64,000 nucleotides of DNA from Leptospira congkakensis (GCF_004770265.1 NZ_RQGQ01000004.1:682001-746000); one strand, 5' to 3'. Shown: positions 18,717 through 27,948, counted from the first letter of the stretch. Made by a program: numbers and translations. The notes: generated by a model from the letters alone, not told the origin.

Positions 18717-19311
18717 TCCTCACCAAACACTGATTACAGGAGCATTCGAAGGAGAAATCGGAATCCTTCGTACTTCCGGAAAATTCCCTCACTTAGATGT
18801 GATGGGAATTGGTAATTTAGAGGCAGGGATCAATTTATACAAATATCTCTCCCAAAACAAAGAAATCCAAAATATTATATTTTTTGGATCTTGTGGGGCC
18901 TACGAATGGAGAGAGATTTCTATTGGATCCATAGTTTCACCAAACTTTGTTTACACGAAAGAACTAAGCCACGCGCTAAAACTTTCCAAACAAATTCCTG
19001 AATCCCCAGAGTTTTATGAACTTTTTCCAGACAAATCAATCCCAATGGTTAAGTGTAATGCACCCACGACTATCAGTTTGACAGAATTCAAAAAACCGCC
19101 AGAATCCTCTTGGGAAAATTTAGAGGTGGAAAATTTGGAACTATTTGGAATCGCAAAAGTGGCAGCAAACTTTTCGGTAACGGTCACAGCTTATTTAGCC
19201 GTCACCAATCTTGTGGGCAAAGAAGGATCCGCAGACTGGGCCAAAAACTGGAAAGATCTCTCTCATTCCTTACAAAATAGATTTCTAAAGGAGTTAAATC
19301 CAAACTTCTAA
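18706..19311 (+). CDS. Nucleoside phosphorylase superfamily protein
   Basis: About 201 residues, resembling the MTA/SAH nucleosidase-purine nucleoside phosphorylase fold. It shows the ITGAFEGEIG start of the fold, a glycine-rich strand followed by GIGNLEAGI, the conserved NIIFFGSCGAY strand, and a VENLELFGIAKVA helix where family members carry the substrate-binding VEMEG motif. The match to known nucleosidases or futalosine hydrolase is partial, so the substrate is open. A frame start at ATG 18679 exists, but TTG 18706 with AGAAGG five bases upstream fits better. It overlaps argC by 11 bases. Confidence 0.65.
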   Translation: MPFNPHQTLITGAFEGEIGILRTSGKFPHLDVMGIGNLEAGINLYKYLSQNKEIQNIIFFGSCGAYEWREISIGSIVSPNFVYTKELSHALKLSKQIPESPEFYELFPDKSIPMVKCNAPTTISLTEFKKPPESSWENLEVENLELFGIAKVAANFSVTVTAYLAVTNLVGKEGSADWAKNWKDLSHSLQNRFLKELNPNF

Positions 19312-19368
19312 AAAGAATCTGAACAAAATCAAATTCTCAATTCATAAAAATTTTGTTAGACCAATCTT

Positions 19369-19977
19369 TTATTCTCCTAAAATTTCTTTTACACATTCAA
19401 TCTCTAACACTCGTTTGACCCAATTCTCAACGGACAACGGAATCTTTATATCCATCATTGGAATATTTTTGATAAAAGGAGCATATAAAACCTCTAAAAA
19501 ACCAAACCGGTTTTCGTGTAGGTAATCGTTGGATTCCAAAATTCCTTCCAAAATATCCAAATGTCTACCCATTCGTTTTACTGAATCTTTCATTCGTTTC
19601 TCGTCCCATTTTTCTTCTGGAAGAAACTTTTTAGCAAAATAGACAACACTTCCTGGAAAACAAAATTCAGACTCACAACGGTTGATGGCTTGGTTTAGAA
19701 TTGCCCTAGATTGGGGCTCTGTCGAAAAAAATGGATTTGGAAAACTATGTTTTTCTTCCAAATAACGAATGATAGCTGACGATTCCGCCAGAACAAAATC
19801 TCCATCTTTAAATGTTGGAACCTTTCCATAGGGGTTGATTTGTAAATATGGTCTTTTCCGGTTTTCTAATTTATCCAAAGCAACTGTTACCGTTTCATAG
19901 GGTATGTTTCTATATCGCAAATAAATATGCACTCGCATACTATAAGGCGAACGAGGATGGGAATATAACTGATACAT
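19369..19977 (-). CDS. Glutathione S-transferase family protein
   Basis: A 202-residue GST-like protein starting at the MYQLYSHPRSPYSMRV thioredoxin-fold motif. Typical features follow: INPYGKVPTF with the cis-Pro, and LAESSAIIRYLEE, where the Glu-Ser pair binds glutathione. The C-terminal helical domain is present. The ATG at 19992 is five codons further upstream; the 19977 start gives a normal N-terminus. The substrate is not predictable. Confidence 0.85.
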   Translation of the reverse strand: MYQLYSHPRSPYSMRVHIYLRYRNIPYETVTVALDKLENRKRPYLQINPYGKVPTFKDGDFVLAESSAIIRYLEEKHSFPNPFFSTEPQSRAILNQAINRCESEFCFPGSVVYFAKKFLPEEKWDEKRMKDSVKRMGRHLDILEGILESNDYLHENRFGFLEVLYAPFIKNIPMMDIKIPLSVENWVKRVLEIECVKEILGE

Positions 19978-20023
19978 AGAAAAAGACTCCAAACTTTCTA
20001 AAACTAAATTTCCTTATTTTCAA

Positions 20024-21184
20024 TTAGTAAGGAAACCAAAGGATTCCTTCTCGTTTCAACTTTTCAATGGCATATCGATCCGTCATTCCAGCAATATAAT
20101 CGCAGATAACCCTCATTCGACCTTCCTCTTCTTCTCGTTTCCGATAGGATTCAGGAATGGATTCAGGATGAGACTCAAAATGTTTAAAAAGCAAAAATAT
20201 AGTTTCTTTGCCTCGTTCACTCATTCGAGAAACTTCGGGATGGCGATAGAGATTGGCAAACAAATAGGATTTCAGTTCCTTAAATTCGTTTTGGAATCCT
20301 TCAGAGAATTGAACTATTTTTTTTTGATTTTGAAAGGCAGAAGAAACATCTTCCCTTGTTTGGATCGAAAGTTTTTTCAAATTTTCATCGATACTATCGA
20401 TCAAGTCTGAAACCATTAGATTGAGAATGACTCGGCCCAAAGATCTTGAGATAGAATCTTTATCAGAAAAAATAGATTTAGGAAGTCCCTCTTCCATTCG
20501 TTTCCAAACTTTTAGATCTTTTACATCTGATAGTTCCAGAAGTCCACTTTCTAATCCATCTTCCAAATCATGAGCACTATATGTAATTTCATCAGAACTA
20601 TCTACGACCATTGCTTCGAGTGAGGGGCCAAGGTCTTGGCGGACAGTGAAAAGATCTGACTTTTCGTAATCACCACCATGTTTCATAATCCCAAGTAAAG
20701 TTTCACCACAAAGATTAAGGCCAGGAAAATCGGGATACCTTCGTTCTAATTTCTGAACTACACGTAACGATTGTTTGTTGTGTTCAAACCCACCCCTTCC
20801 ACGCATAAGTTCCGAAAGAGCTTCTTGGCCTGCATGACCAAAAGGAGAATGACCCAAATCATGGGCAAGAGCAATGGTTTCACTCAAATCTTCATTTAAA
20901 CCCAGCACCTTCGAAATGGTTTTGGAAATTCCAGCAACCTCTAAGGTATGAGTGAGGCGATTTCGAAAATGGTCTCCCTCCGAATAAACAAATACTTGGG
21001 TTTTATAGTCTAACCTCTTGAACGCATGCGAATGGATGATTCGGTCTCGATCCCTTTGGAAGGGAAGGCGGTATGGATGTTCTGGTTCCTCATACTCACG
21101 ATCCCCTGGATTTTTACTCCCAACAGCATAGGGAGCAAGGGTTTTTTCTTCACTGGCAAGAAGCTCAGTTCTCCCTTTCTTCAT
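20024..21184 (-). CDS. dgt: dGTPase-like HD-domain triphosphohydrolase
   Basis: Hydrolyses dGTP (or other dNTPs) to the nucleoside and triphosphate, balancing dNTP pools. The 386-residue protein matches the deoxyguanosinetriphosphate triphosphohydrolase-like family: N-terminal FQRDRDRIIHSHAFKRL, metal-binding His in RNRLTHTLEVA, HD motif in IALAHDLGHSPFGH, and the STATUS-like VVDSSDEITYSAHDLEDGL with an extra His-Asp. The start at 21184 has GAAAGAG upstream. Bifunctional activity against other dNTPs is possible. Confidence 0.93.
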   Translation of the reverse strand: MKKGRTELLASEEKTLAPYAVGSKNPGDREYEEPEHPYRLPFQRDRDRIIHSHAFKRLDYKTQVFVYSEGDHFRNRLTHTLEVAGISKTISKVLGLNEDLSETIALAHDLGHSPFGHAGQEALSELMRGRGGFEHNKQSLRVVQKLERRYPDFPGLNLCGETLLGIMKHGGDYEKSDLFTVRQDLGPSLEAMVVDSSDEITYSAHDLEDGLESGLLELSDVKDLKVWKRMEEGLPKSIFSDKDSISRSLGRVILNLMVSDLIDSIDENLKKLSIQTREDVSSAFQNQKKIVQFSEGFQNEFKELKSYLFANLYRHPEVSRMSERGKETIFLLFKHFESHPESIPESYRKREEEEGRMRVICDYIAGMTDRYAIEKLKREGILWFPY

Positions 21185-21233
21185 AAATCTCTTTCCTTTT
21201 TGAACGAAACCATAAAATCAGTATAAATCCCTC

Positions 21234-21854
21234 ATGGACTTTCTACAAACTCTAGTTTCCATTTTTATGCAATACGGTTATTTTGCCGTTTTTGGAATTC
21301 TAATCCTCTGTGGATTTGGTCTTCCCGTCCCAGAAGATATTTCTCTCACTGCTGGTGGAGTGATTGCCGGTCTCGGTTATGCAAATGTTCATATCATGTT
21401 TTTAGTGGGAATGGCGGGTGTTCTACTAGGTGATAGTTTTGTATTTTGGCTCGGAAGTTATTACGGCGAAAAGGCACTTACCCTTCCTGTTTTAAGAACC
21501 GTTCTCCATCCAGAACGATTTGATAAGGTAAAGGAACAGTTCAAAAAATATGGTCGTTGGGTGGTCTTTTTTGGTCGTTTTATGCCTGGCCTTCGTATGC
21601 CTATTTTTTTTACGGCTGGCACATCGAAACAAATTAGTTTCATTCGTTTTGTCCTGACAGATGGATTTGCAGCTCTTATTTCAGTTCCTATTTGGGTCTA
21701 TTTAGGTTATTATGGGGCCCATAATTTTGACGAGCTGATGATTTGGGTTCGAAATGGGCAAACCATCATTCTCAGCCTCGTTGCGGTTGCCATCGTTGTA
21801 GTTGCCTTCTATTGGTGGCGGAGGAAAAACCGAGAAAAAAGAGGAGATAAATGA
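21234..21854 (+). CDS. DedA family membrane protein
   Basis: A 206-residue polytopic inner-membrane protein with the DedA/SNARE-associated core: GFGLPVPEDISLTAGGV in the first half, and FFGRFMPGLRMPIFFTAGTS with the conserved Arg residues in the second. DedA proteins are linked to polyprenyl- or phospholipid transport and membrane homeostasis. It is divergent from dgt. The C-terminus ends in a basic tail. Confidence 0.92.
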   Translation: MDFLQTLVSIFMQYGYFAVFGILILCGFGLPVPEDISLTAGGVIAGLGYANVHIMFLVGMAGVLLGDSFVFWLGSYYGEKALTLPVLRTVLHPERFDKVKEQFKKYGRWVVFFGRFMPGLRMPIFFTAGTSKQISFIRFVLTDGFAALISVPIWVYLGYYGAHNFDELMIWVRNGQTIILSLVAVAIVVVAFYWWRRKNREKRGDK

Positions 21855-22330
21855 ACACTGCTCTTTTTTTATTCCAGCGACTTTCTCTAGGACTGATTCT
21901 ATTGGCCTTCGGTTGTACCAATTACTCGACAACAGCCTCTGTACAGGCTCCTCCTACCTTAATTTCCATAGTAAACAATGGAAATTCCAATTTTATCATC
22001 AAAGTTAGGGCCCAAAACCCAGAATTTATCTTCCAAGGTTACCGCATTTACTCCGGTGCCACGGAAACCTTAGCCCAAAACCCACCAGACCTCAATATTG
22101 GAGCCGAATGTTTATTGGCCCAAGCAGCCATTGTGCAACCTGTTGAATACATATTCGAAATTGATCCTTCGACCAATCCCAATACAGCCGGTGTTTCTTG
22201 CCGAATCTTCACCACCCTCACTCCCGGAACCTACATTTCCATGCGTACTTTGGGCCTTGCTATTAACTTACAGAATAGCACCAGTTCGTATAAGGTTTCC
22301 TTCCCCTCGAACACTCTTATTGTCCCTTAA
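21851..22330 (+). CDS. Putative lipoprotein, unknown function
   Basis: A 159-residue exported protein. Signal peptide ends in AFGC with Cys22. The mature part is beta-rich, containing a FIIKVRAQNPEFIFQGYRIY strand pair that resembles a fibronectin-III-like or carbohydrate-recognition domain seen in Leptospira lipoproteins, and ends with SFPSNTLIVP. It overlaps the DedA stop by four bases (ATGA) and is translationally coupled. Confidence 0.75.
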   Translation: MNTALFLFQRLSLGLILLAFGCTNYSTTASVQAPPTLISIVNNGNSNFIIKVRAQNPEFIFQGYRIYSGATETLAQNPPDLNIGAECLLAQAAIVQPVEYIFEIDPSTNPNTAGVSCRIFTTLTPGTYISMRTLGLAINLQNSTSSYKVSFPSNTLIVP

Positions 22331-22392
22331 AATAAAACTTTCTTGCATTTAAGTCAAATGCGTGTATTTTTTTCCGGAATCATGGGAAAACT

Positions 22393-22419
22393 TTGAGTTT
22401 TTTAGAATCATTCTAATTC
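22393..22419 (+). promoter_or_regulatory. Perfect 7-1-7 Fur/PerR-type palindrome with a candidate promoter
   Basis: TTAGAATCATTCTAA at 22402-22416 is a perfect 7-1-7 inverted repeat, the geometry of Fur, PerR and Zur boxes (PerR consensus TTATAAT-N-ATTATAA). A TTGAGT at 22393-22398 and TAATTC at 22414-22419 with a 15-base spacer would place it across a promoter spacer, about 80 bases before the TRAP operon start. Binding is inference. Confidence 0.5.
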
Positions 22420-22494
22420 TTAACGCAAAAGTCCAACCATGAGGACACAAATAGAAAGGGAGTATTCCCTGTTATCTTTGGAGGATGATACAAA

Positions 22495-23397
22495 ATGTAC
22501 CAAACCAAACATTGGTCAAAAATAATAATGGCAGCAGTTGTTTTAGTTTCTGTTGTTGCCTGCGGAAAATCCAGACAAGTGAAAATCTCTGACTCAAATG
22601 TAGAGAGAGCCACTGCTCCAGCTAAACTTCCAGCTGATATCGAAAAACTCTGGAAAAACAGACAAAACGAACAAGACCTAAGACAAGCCCTTGTTGGTTT
22701 AGAAAAATTTGCATTAGAGAATCCTCAATACGCAGATGTAAAAGTATTACTCTGTCGTGGAAACTATCTCTTAAGTGACGGACATCTTTGGCTAAAACTT
22801 ACAGGTGATGCCGATGCAGACGAAAAAGTAAAAGAAGAATCCATCCAATTTTACGATGCTGCTGTGACTTGGTGTGAAGCTGCTCTTGCTTTAAATGCAA
22901 AATTTAGAGACAAAGTAGTCAAAGAAAAACTAGCGATTGAAAAATCTTTGGATGTTCTTGGTCCACAAGACATTGATGCTCTCTACTGGAGATATGCATC
23001 CCTTGCAAAATGGTCTCGTTTGGTAGGATTTACAACATTACTAGCAAACCGTTCTAATTTTTCTGCAATGGTGAACCGAGTCAAAGAAATCGAAAAATCC
23101 ATGGGTAAAGAATATTTCTACTCTGCAACACTCCGATATGATGCAGCAAGTAACGCTCTTTCTCCAACAGGAGATAAAAAACTAGCAGCTAAGTTATTTG
23201 AAGATGCAATTGCAAAACACCCGAACTACTTTGCAGTTCGAGTATTGTATGCAGAAAGTAGCCTTAAAGGTAACGAAGACAAATTCAAAAAACAATTAGA
23301 TTATGTTTTGAAAGGAAAAGCTGCATCCCTTCCTGAAATCGAAGCGGATCAAATTGTAGAACAACGTAAAGCTAAGAAATTACTAGACGAACTATAG
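22495..23397 (+). CDS. tatT: TatT-like TRAP-associated lipoprotein
   Basis: A 300-residue lipoprotein with a signal ending at Cys23 (SVVAC). The mature protein is all-alpha with tetratricopeptide-like repeats, as in the Treponema TRAP-T component TatT, a trimer that may hold ligand next to the solute-binding protein. Here it is the first gene of a four-gene TRAP operon, with DctP, DctQ and DctM following in order, which supports the identity. A strong ribosome site GGAGG precedes the ATG. Motifs such as NPQYADVKVLLCRGNYLLSD fit helical repeats. Confidence 0.82.
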   Translation: MYQTKHWSKIIMAAVVLVSVVACGKSRQVKISDSNVERATAPAKLPADIEKLWKNRQNEQDLRQALVGLEKFALENPQYADVKVLLCRGNYLLSDGHLWLKLTGDADADEKVKEESIQFYDAAVTWCEAALALNAKFRDKVVKEKLAIEKSLDVLGPQDIDALYWRYASLAKWSRLVGFTTLLANRSNFSAMVNRVKEIEKSMGKEYFYSATLRYDAASNALSPTGDKKLAAKLFEDAIAKHPNYFAVRVLYAESSLKGNEDKFKKQLDYVLKGKAASLPEIEADQIVEQRKAKKLLDEL

Positions 23398-23417
23398 ACA
23401 TTAACTAGGAGAACTAG

Positions 23418-24425
23418 ATGTTTTTAAGACAATTAAAGTATTTAGTTTGTGTAAGTTTGGCCCTCACGATCAGTGGGGGTTTATTTGCCCAAACAACCGT
23501 TAAATTGGCAACAGTAGCACCGGAAGGATCTCCGTGGGCGAACGAACTTGCCAAAATCAAAAAGAAAATTGAATCAGAATCACAAGGCCAAATTAAGTTT
23601 AAAATTTATCCTGGTGGACAAATGGGTGGAGAAAACGAAATCCTCCAACAAGTCATTCGTGGAAAACTACAAGGTGCTGGTCTTACTGCAGGAGCTCTTG
23701 CCAACACGGTAAAAGAACTAAACGTTCTAGAGATTCCTTATCTATTCAACTCTTATGCACAAGCAGACTGTGTTCTTGACGACCACTTACAAGAAGATTT
23801 CCGTAAATTATTTGAAGCAAAAGGACTCATCTTTGTGACTTGGGCTGAAAACGGTTATCGTTCGATTGGAACCAAATCCGCTCCAGTAAAAACTCCTGAA
23901 GATCTAAAAGGTGTTAAAATCAGAATCCAAGAATCTCCAGTTCATATTGCTTATTGGAAACAATTAGGTGTGAGCGGAATTCCCATTGCCATCCCAGAAG
24001 TTCTTCCATCTCTCCAAACTGGTGTGGTAGAAGGATTTGATAACACTCCTCTTTTCACTTTGGCAGCGGAATGGCAAACAGCGATCAAATATTTCACTTT
24101 GACTCGCCATATCTACCAACCAGCAGCCATCCTTTATTCCAAAAAGTTTTGGGACACTCTGAATGATGACCAAAAGAAAACTCTTATGGGAGAAGGAAAC
24201 AAACTCGCTCCAGGTGCTAGACAAGCAGTTCGTTCCATCGAGAAGAACATGATTGCCACTCTTAAAAAAGCGGATGTTGTTGTGTATGAACCTTCGAGTT
24301 CTGATTTAGCTGGTTTTAAATCTGCAGCTGCTGCCGTTTCAGGCCAAGTTGTTGGAAAAATCGGTGGTCAGTCCAAGCAGATCTACGACAAAATCCAAAA
24401 AGCCAAAGCAGCTTGCGGCGGATAA
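23418..24425 (+). CDS. dctP: TRAP transporter solute-binding protein (DctP family)
   Basis: A 335-residue periplasmic receptor with a Sec signal peptide (hydrophobic core VCVSLALTISGGLFA, cleavage near FAQ). It shows the DctP hallmarks: KLATVAPEGSPWANELAKI at the start, PGGQMGGENEI, VLEIPYLF, GVKIRIQESP with the conserved Arg pair that binds a carboxylate, and GVVEGFDNTP. The ligand cannot be read from the sequence; most DctP proteins bind small carboxylates or taurine-like acids. GGAGA precedes the ATG. Confidence 0.92.
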   Translation: MFLRQLKYLVCVSLALTISGGLFAQTTVKLATVAPEGSPWANELAKIKKKIESESQGQIKFKIYPGGQMGGENEILQQVIRGKLQGAGLTAGALANTVKELNVLEIPYLFNSYAQADCVLDDHLQEDFRKLFEAKGLIFVTWAENGYRSIGTKSAPVKTPEDLKGVKIRIQESPVHIAYWKQLGVSGIPIAIPEVLPSLQTGVVEGFDNTPLFTLAAEWQTAIKYFTLTRHIYQPAAILYSKKFWDTLNDDQKKTLMGEGNKLAPGARQAVRSIEKNMIATLKKADVVVYEPSSSDLAGFKSAAAAVSGQVVGKIGGQSKQIYDKIQKAKAACGG

Positions 24426-24446
24426 GTTAAGGAAGGATATAGATAC

Positions 24447-25142
24447 ATGAAATTCGTCGAACGAATTCTAAATACTTTGAGTTTCGGCGAGAAATGGGCG
24501 GGAGGAATTTGTTTCCTTCTGCTCACTCTTCTCATGATTGCTGACGTTTCCAAACGAGAAGTAGTCGATAAAGTTTTTAATTGGATTATAGAAATCACAG
24601 AAGCCTATCCCAATACTGGCGTTGCCGGTTTTATGGGAGATTGGAGTGTTTATATTTCAGAATCCATTCACGCTGGAAGTTCTGGATTTTTAGAGTGGTT
24701 AGGCCTTGGTGGAATCATTTGGGCGCAAAAACTTTCCCTCTATTTTATGTTATGGGGAGGCCTTTTCGGTTCCGCACTTGCGAGTGCCAAAGGTTCACAC
24801 CTACGTCCAGAAATTGCAGACAAAGTATTACCAAAAAAACTCTTACCTTATATTAAGATTATAGAACAGTGGGTAATTTCTTTTTTCTTTTTATTCCTAG
24901 CTTACCTATCAGTCATTTATGTTCTAGAAAGTATCAGCTTAGATGAAGTGAATCCTGTAACAGAAATTCACTTATGGAAAGTACAAGTTATTTTCCCTTA
25001 CATCTTTATCTCTATGGGTTTTAGACATTTGTGTTATGGAATTTTTCCGGCTCTCATTCCTTCCGATATCAATGAAGCAACGGAAGCATTGGAACTTGCA
25101 GAAGCAGAACTTTCCGAATCAAATTCACGGGGGAATCACTAA
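24447..25142 (+). CDS. dctQ: TRAP transporter small membrane subunit (DctQ family)
   Basis: A 231-residue four-helix subunit of the TRAP transporter, coupling the binding protein to the large subunit. Helices are around residues 14-32, 80-100, 130-150 and 165-185. Its stop overlaps the next start by one base (TAATG), so translation is coupled. The N-terminal half has an unusually long periplasmic loop (residues about 33-75). Confidence 0.85.
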   Translation: MKFVERILNTLSFGEKWAGGICFLLLTLLMIADVSKREVVDKVFNWIIEITEAYPNTGVAGFMGDWSVYISESIHAGSSGFLEWLGLGGIIWAQKLSLYFMLWGGLFGSALASAKGSHLRPEIADKVLPKKLLPYIKIIEQWVISFFFLFLAYLSVIYVLESISLDEVNPVTEIHLWKVQVIFPYIFISMGFRHLCYGIFPALIPSDINEATEALELAEAELSESNSRGNH

Positions 25143-26443
25143 TGGGTTCTTGGGGAATACTCCTACTCTTACTTGCTCTAATTTTACTCAGACAACCTTT
25201 GATTGTACTTATGGGTGCCATCACAGTGTATTGTTATTACTTTTTGCCAGATCCACCTCTTGAGTCCTTCCAGGAACTCAACAGTATCATTGGGGATTTG
25301 TTTTTTGCGGGTGATAAAGAAATCCTTCTAGCGATCCCTTTATTCATCATCGCAGGAAATTTGATGACACATGGAAGTATTGCAAGACGACTCATTCGGA
25401 TTGCTGCTGCAATGACAGCTCCTATTCCAGCAGGCCTTGCGATTGCAGCGGTATTTTCCTGCGGGATTTTTGCTGCCATTTCTGGATCCTCTCCGGTAAC
25501 TCTCATTGCCATTGGTGGACTCATGTATCCTTCTCTTACCAAAGCAGGATACCCCACTCAGTTTTCCATGGGACTTCTTGCCTCTGGGGGAACTCTTGGG
25601 ATCATCATCCCTCCGAGTATTCCAATGATCGTATATGCGATTATGGTGGGAGTATCGGTTACCGATCTTTTCATCGCAGGGATTGGTCCTGGAATTTTAC
25701 TCATGTCTCTTCTTATGATTTATTCTGTGTTTCGCGCAGGAAATATAGGACGTGGCAAATGGGACTGGGCAGAAATCCGTGTGGCTTGGAAAGAAGGAAC
25801 TCTTGCCCTTCTTATGCCTGTGGTCATCCTCGGTGGAATCTACTCTGGATTTTTTACAGCTACAGAATCTGCTGCCATTGCCGTTTTTTATGCAATCATT
25901 GTAGAAGTGTTCATCCACAAAGAACTGAGTTTTCCAAAAATTCCTAAAATCATGGCAGAAAGTGCTGAGATGCTCGGGATTCTATTTCTCATTCTAATTT
26001 TGGCAGTGAGTTTGAACAAGTTCATGATCGAAAACGAAATTCCTCAGAATCTCGTGGCGACTATGTCTGGACATATCTCAAGCCCAGTGACCTTCCTCAT
26101 TGGTGTGAACATTTTGTTACTCATCGTGGGAATGTTTATGGATATTATGAGTGCGATCCTTGTGTTAGCCCCTCTTCTTGCACCAATGGCTATCAATTAC
26201 GGAATCAATCCAGTTCACTTCGGAATCATTATGATTGTGAACTTAGAAATCGGTTACTTAACGCCGCCAGTAGGTGTAAACTTATTTGTGGCTTCAGGTA
26301 TCTTCAAACAACCGTTAGGTAAGGTGATCCAATCGGTAGCTCCTATTGTGGGACTATTCCTTATTGGACTCATCCTCATCAGTTGGATTCCAGAAATTTC
26401 ACTTGGTCTTGTAGGCGGAGAAGCAGCTGCTCCTTCCCCATAA
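25142..26443 (+). CDS. dctM: TRAP transporter large permease subunit (DctM family)
   Basis: A 433-residue permease with about 12 helices. It has the conserved KEILLAIPLFIIAGNLM opening, GSSPVTLIAIGG, ASGGTLGIIIPPSIPMIVYA (a substrate-gate motif), FFTATESAAIAVFYA, and LAPLLAPMAINYGINPVHFGI with LTPPVGVN. Together with DctQ it forms a sodium-driven secondary transporter for the DctP ligand. Confidence 0.93.
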   Translation: MGSWGILLLLLALILLRQPLIVLMGAITVYCYYFLPDPPLESFQELNSIIGDLFFAGDKEILLAIPLFIIAGNLMTHGSIARRLIRIAAAMTAPIPAGLAIAAVFSCGIFAAISGSSPVTLIAIGGLMYPSLTKAGYPTQFSMGLLASGGTLGIIIPPSIPMIVYAIMVGVSVTDLFIAGIGPGILLMSLLMIYSVFRAGNIGRGKWDWAEIRVAWKEGTLALLMPVVILGGIYSGFFTATESAAIAVFYAIIVEVFIHKELSFPKIPKIMAESAEMLGILFLILILAVSLNKFMIENEIPQNLVATMSGHISSPVTFLIGVNILLLIVGMFMDIMSAILVLAPLLAPMAINYGINPVHFGIIMIVNLEIGYLTPPVGVNLFVASGIFKQPLGKVIQSVAPIVGLFLIGLILISWIPEISLGLVGGEAAAPSP

Positions 26444-26520
26444 TTCCAAAATAGCAAAAGGATTCTTTTTTGGAAGATTGAAAACAAAGATGTTCCATAA
26501 TTAGAAAGAATTATTTAGAG

Positions 26521-26550
26521 AAAAAAGCCGGGGTCTACTCCGGCTTTTTT
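26521..26550. terminator. Strong bidirectional intrinsic terminator
   Basis: AAAAAAGCCGG at 26521-26531 and CCGGCTTTTTT at 26540-26550 are perfect 11-base arms with an 8-base loop. T-runs follow on both strands, so it serves the TRAP operon and the convergent J-domain operon. Confidence 0.9.
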
Positions 26551-26553
26551 ATT

Positions 26554-27081
26554 TCAACTCCACCAAACGCGAAGGCGTTCCAAAGAATCTTTTGCATCAT
26601 TTGCCCAAAGACTAGTAGAATGTTTTTTTAAAATCTCTGCATATACATGAAGCACTGGTTCAAGGTCTTTACGAAGCTGAACAAGTTCTTTGTTCAAATT
26701 CTCCGAAAGTTCAATGGGATGGAGATTTCTTTTTTCGTAATAACGTAAAATGGCTTCTGTTTCTTTTTCTTTGGCCAATTTGTATTCATGAAAGACGGGG
26801 TCTTTGGAAGGTTTTGTTATGGGTGGAACTTCCGAATCACCACGAACATCACCGCTACCCGCTAGTGAAAAATCATCCTCCGGATGGATGAGGAGATGGT
26901 CTTTTAAGGATTCGTAATGTTTGTTTAGTTCCAAAAACATCACATCACTGGTAAACTCACCAGAATCAGGATGGTATTTTTTGGCTAGTTTATGATATGA
27001 TTCTTTGAGTTCCGATTCCGTAAACCTTGGGCCAAGGCCTAAAAAGTGAAGGGAATCATTTAACAGTAATTTTTTGTCCAT
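26554..27081 (-). CDS. J-domain protein (DnaJ-like co-chaperone)
   Basis: A 175-residue protein with an N-terminal J domain (residues about 9-75): HFLGLGPRFTESELKESYHKLAKKYHPDSG, where HPD activates DnaK. It lacks the G/F, zinc and C-terminal substrate domains of DnaJ. The rest is a charged helical segment, ending in a region with YEKRNLHPIEL. It overlaps the upstream coiled-coil gene by 22 bases and is the last gene of the fliS group, so it may aid flagellar protein folding; that link is inference. Confidence 0.85.
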   Translation of the reverse strand: MDKKLLLNDSLHFLGLGPRFTESELKESYHKLAKKYHPDSGEFTSDVMFLELNKHYESLKDHLLIHPEDDFSLAGSGDVRGDSEVPPITKPSKDPVFHEYKLAKEKETEAILRYYEKRNLHPIELSENLNKELVQLRKDLEPVLHVYAEILKKHSTSLWANDAKDSLERLRVWWS

Positions 27082-27473
27082 GAGAGGCCAGAAGATTGCA
27101 CCAAATGTGATTTCAATCTACGTTTGATACTGAATTCCCAATATTCTTTTTTACTCTCATTCATTTCGAAAACAAGTAATTCTTGTACTTTCTGTTGGAG
27201 GTTTCTTGCTTCATCCAACTTTGAAAATACAGATTCAGAAATTGCTATTTCTTCTGCCGTATGAATTTCCTTATCCCCTGCTTCCCAAATTTCCCTATCG
27301 ATGGCTTCCAATTTACGAACAATGATTTCATTTTTAAATTCCAACTTCACAGCAGAATCTGCATCACGATAGGAAAGTAGTTCTTCTTCTCGTTTTAGAT
27401 TGGTGATGAGTGAATCTAAGTATTGGATCTTTTTTTCTAAAAGTTGTTTGTTAGAGTGTTTAGAGGAAATCAT
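27060..27473 (-). CDS. Coiled-coil protein of the fliS operon, possible flagellar chaperone
   Basis: A 137-residue, almost all-helical, charged protein with coiled-coil-like stretches (LEKKIQYLDSLITNLKREEE and similar). It sits between fliS and a J-domain gene. Size, composition and position fit a FliT- or FlgN-like export chaperone, but no diagnostic motif is visible. The J-domain gene start overlaps its end. Confidence 0.6.
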   Translation of the reverse strand: MISSKHSNKQLLEKKIQYLDSLITNLKREEELLSYRDADSAVKLEFKNEIIVRKLEAIDREIWEAGDKEIHTAEEIAISESVFSKLDEARNLQQKVQELLVFEMNESKKEYWEFSIKRRLKSHLVQSSGLSWTKNYC

Positions 27474-27482
27474 ATTTTTAGA

Positions 27483-27929
27483 TTAACCAGTGATGGAAAT
27501 TCCAGTAGGGCGTGCGCCTGGAGTTGTGTTTGGATTGGGACTGTCCTTTTTTTCCAGCTCTTCCCAAGAGATTTTTAACTCGATGAGAATTTTGATACAC
27601 TCTTCGATGATTTTTTTGTCTTTCAGCATATTTGCTTCTAACAATCTTTTCTTCAAATAAACGTATAAGGACAATAGATTGTTCGCAACTTCTTTCCCCT
27701 CTTCCATATTGAGTGAAAGTAAAAGTTCCGTGATGATGTCTTGGGTTTTGATGATATTGTTGTTCACAACATCGTATTTTCGGGGAGTCATATTGTCTTT
27801 TGCCACACCAAGGAATCGGATGGCTCCGTCGAAGAGCATCACAATCAGTTTGATTTGGCTAACGGTAGATATCTCATTGGCTTTGTATTCATTGTAAGCA
27901 GAGGCACCGGTTTTTCTCGCAAGCGACAT
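27483..27929 (-). CDS. fliS: Flagellar secretion chaperone FliS
   Basis: FliS binds the C-terminus of flagellin and prevents its premature polymerisation before export; spirochaetes use it for the periplasmic flagella. The 148-residue protein has the typical YNEYKANEISTVSQIKLIVMLFDGAIRFL opening with the basic surface, and an IIEECIKILIELKISWEEL ending, plus a proline-rich tail ending SITG. The ATG at 27929 is chosen because AGGAG lies 7 bases upstream; an ATG at 27959 gives ten extra residues but overlaps the candidate sigma-28 promoter. Two downstream genes follow it. Confidence 0.93.
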   Translation of the reverse strand: MSLARKTGASAYNEYKANEISTVSQIKLIVMLFDGAIRFLGVAKDNMTPRKYDVVNNNIIKTQDIITELLLSLNMEEGKEVANNLLSLYVYLKKRLLEANMLKDKKIIEECIKILIELKISWEELEKKDSPNPNTTPGARPTGISITG

Positions 27930-27948
27930 TTTTTTCTCCTGAGTATTC

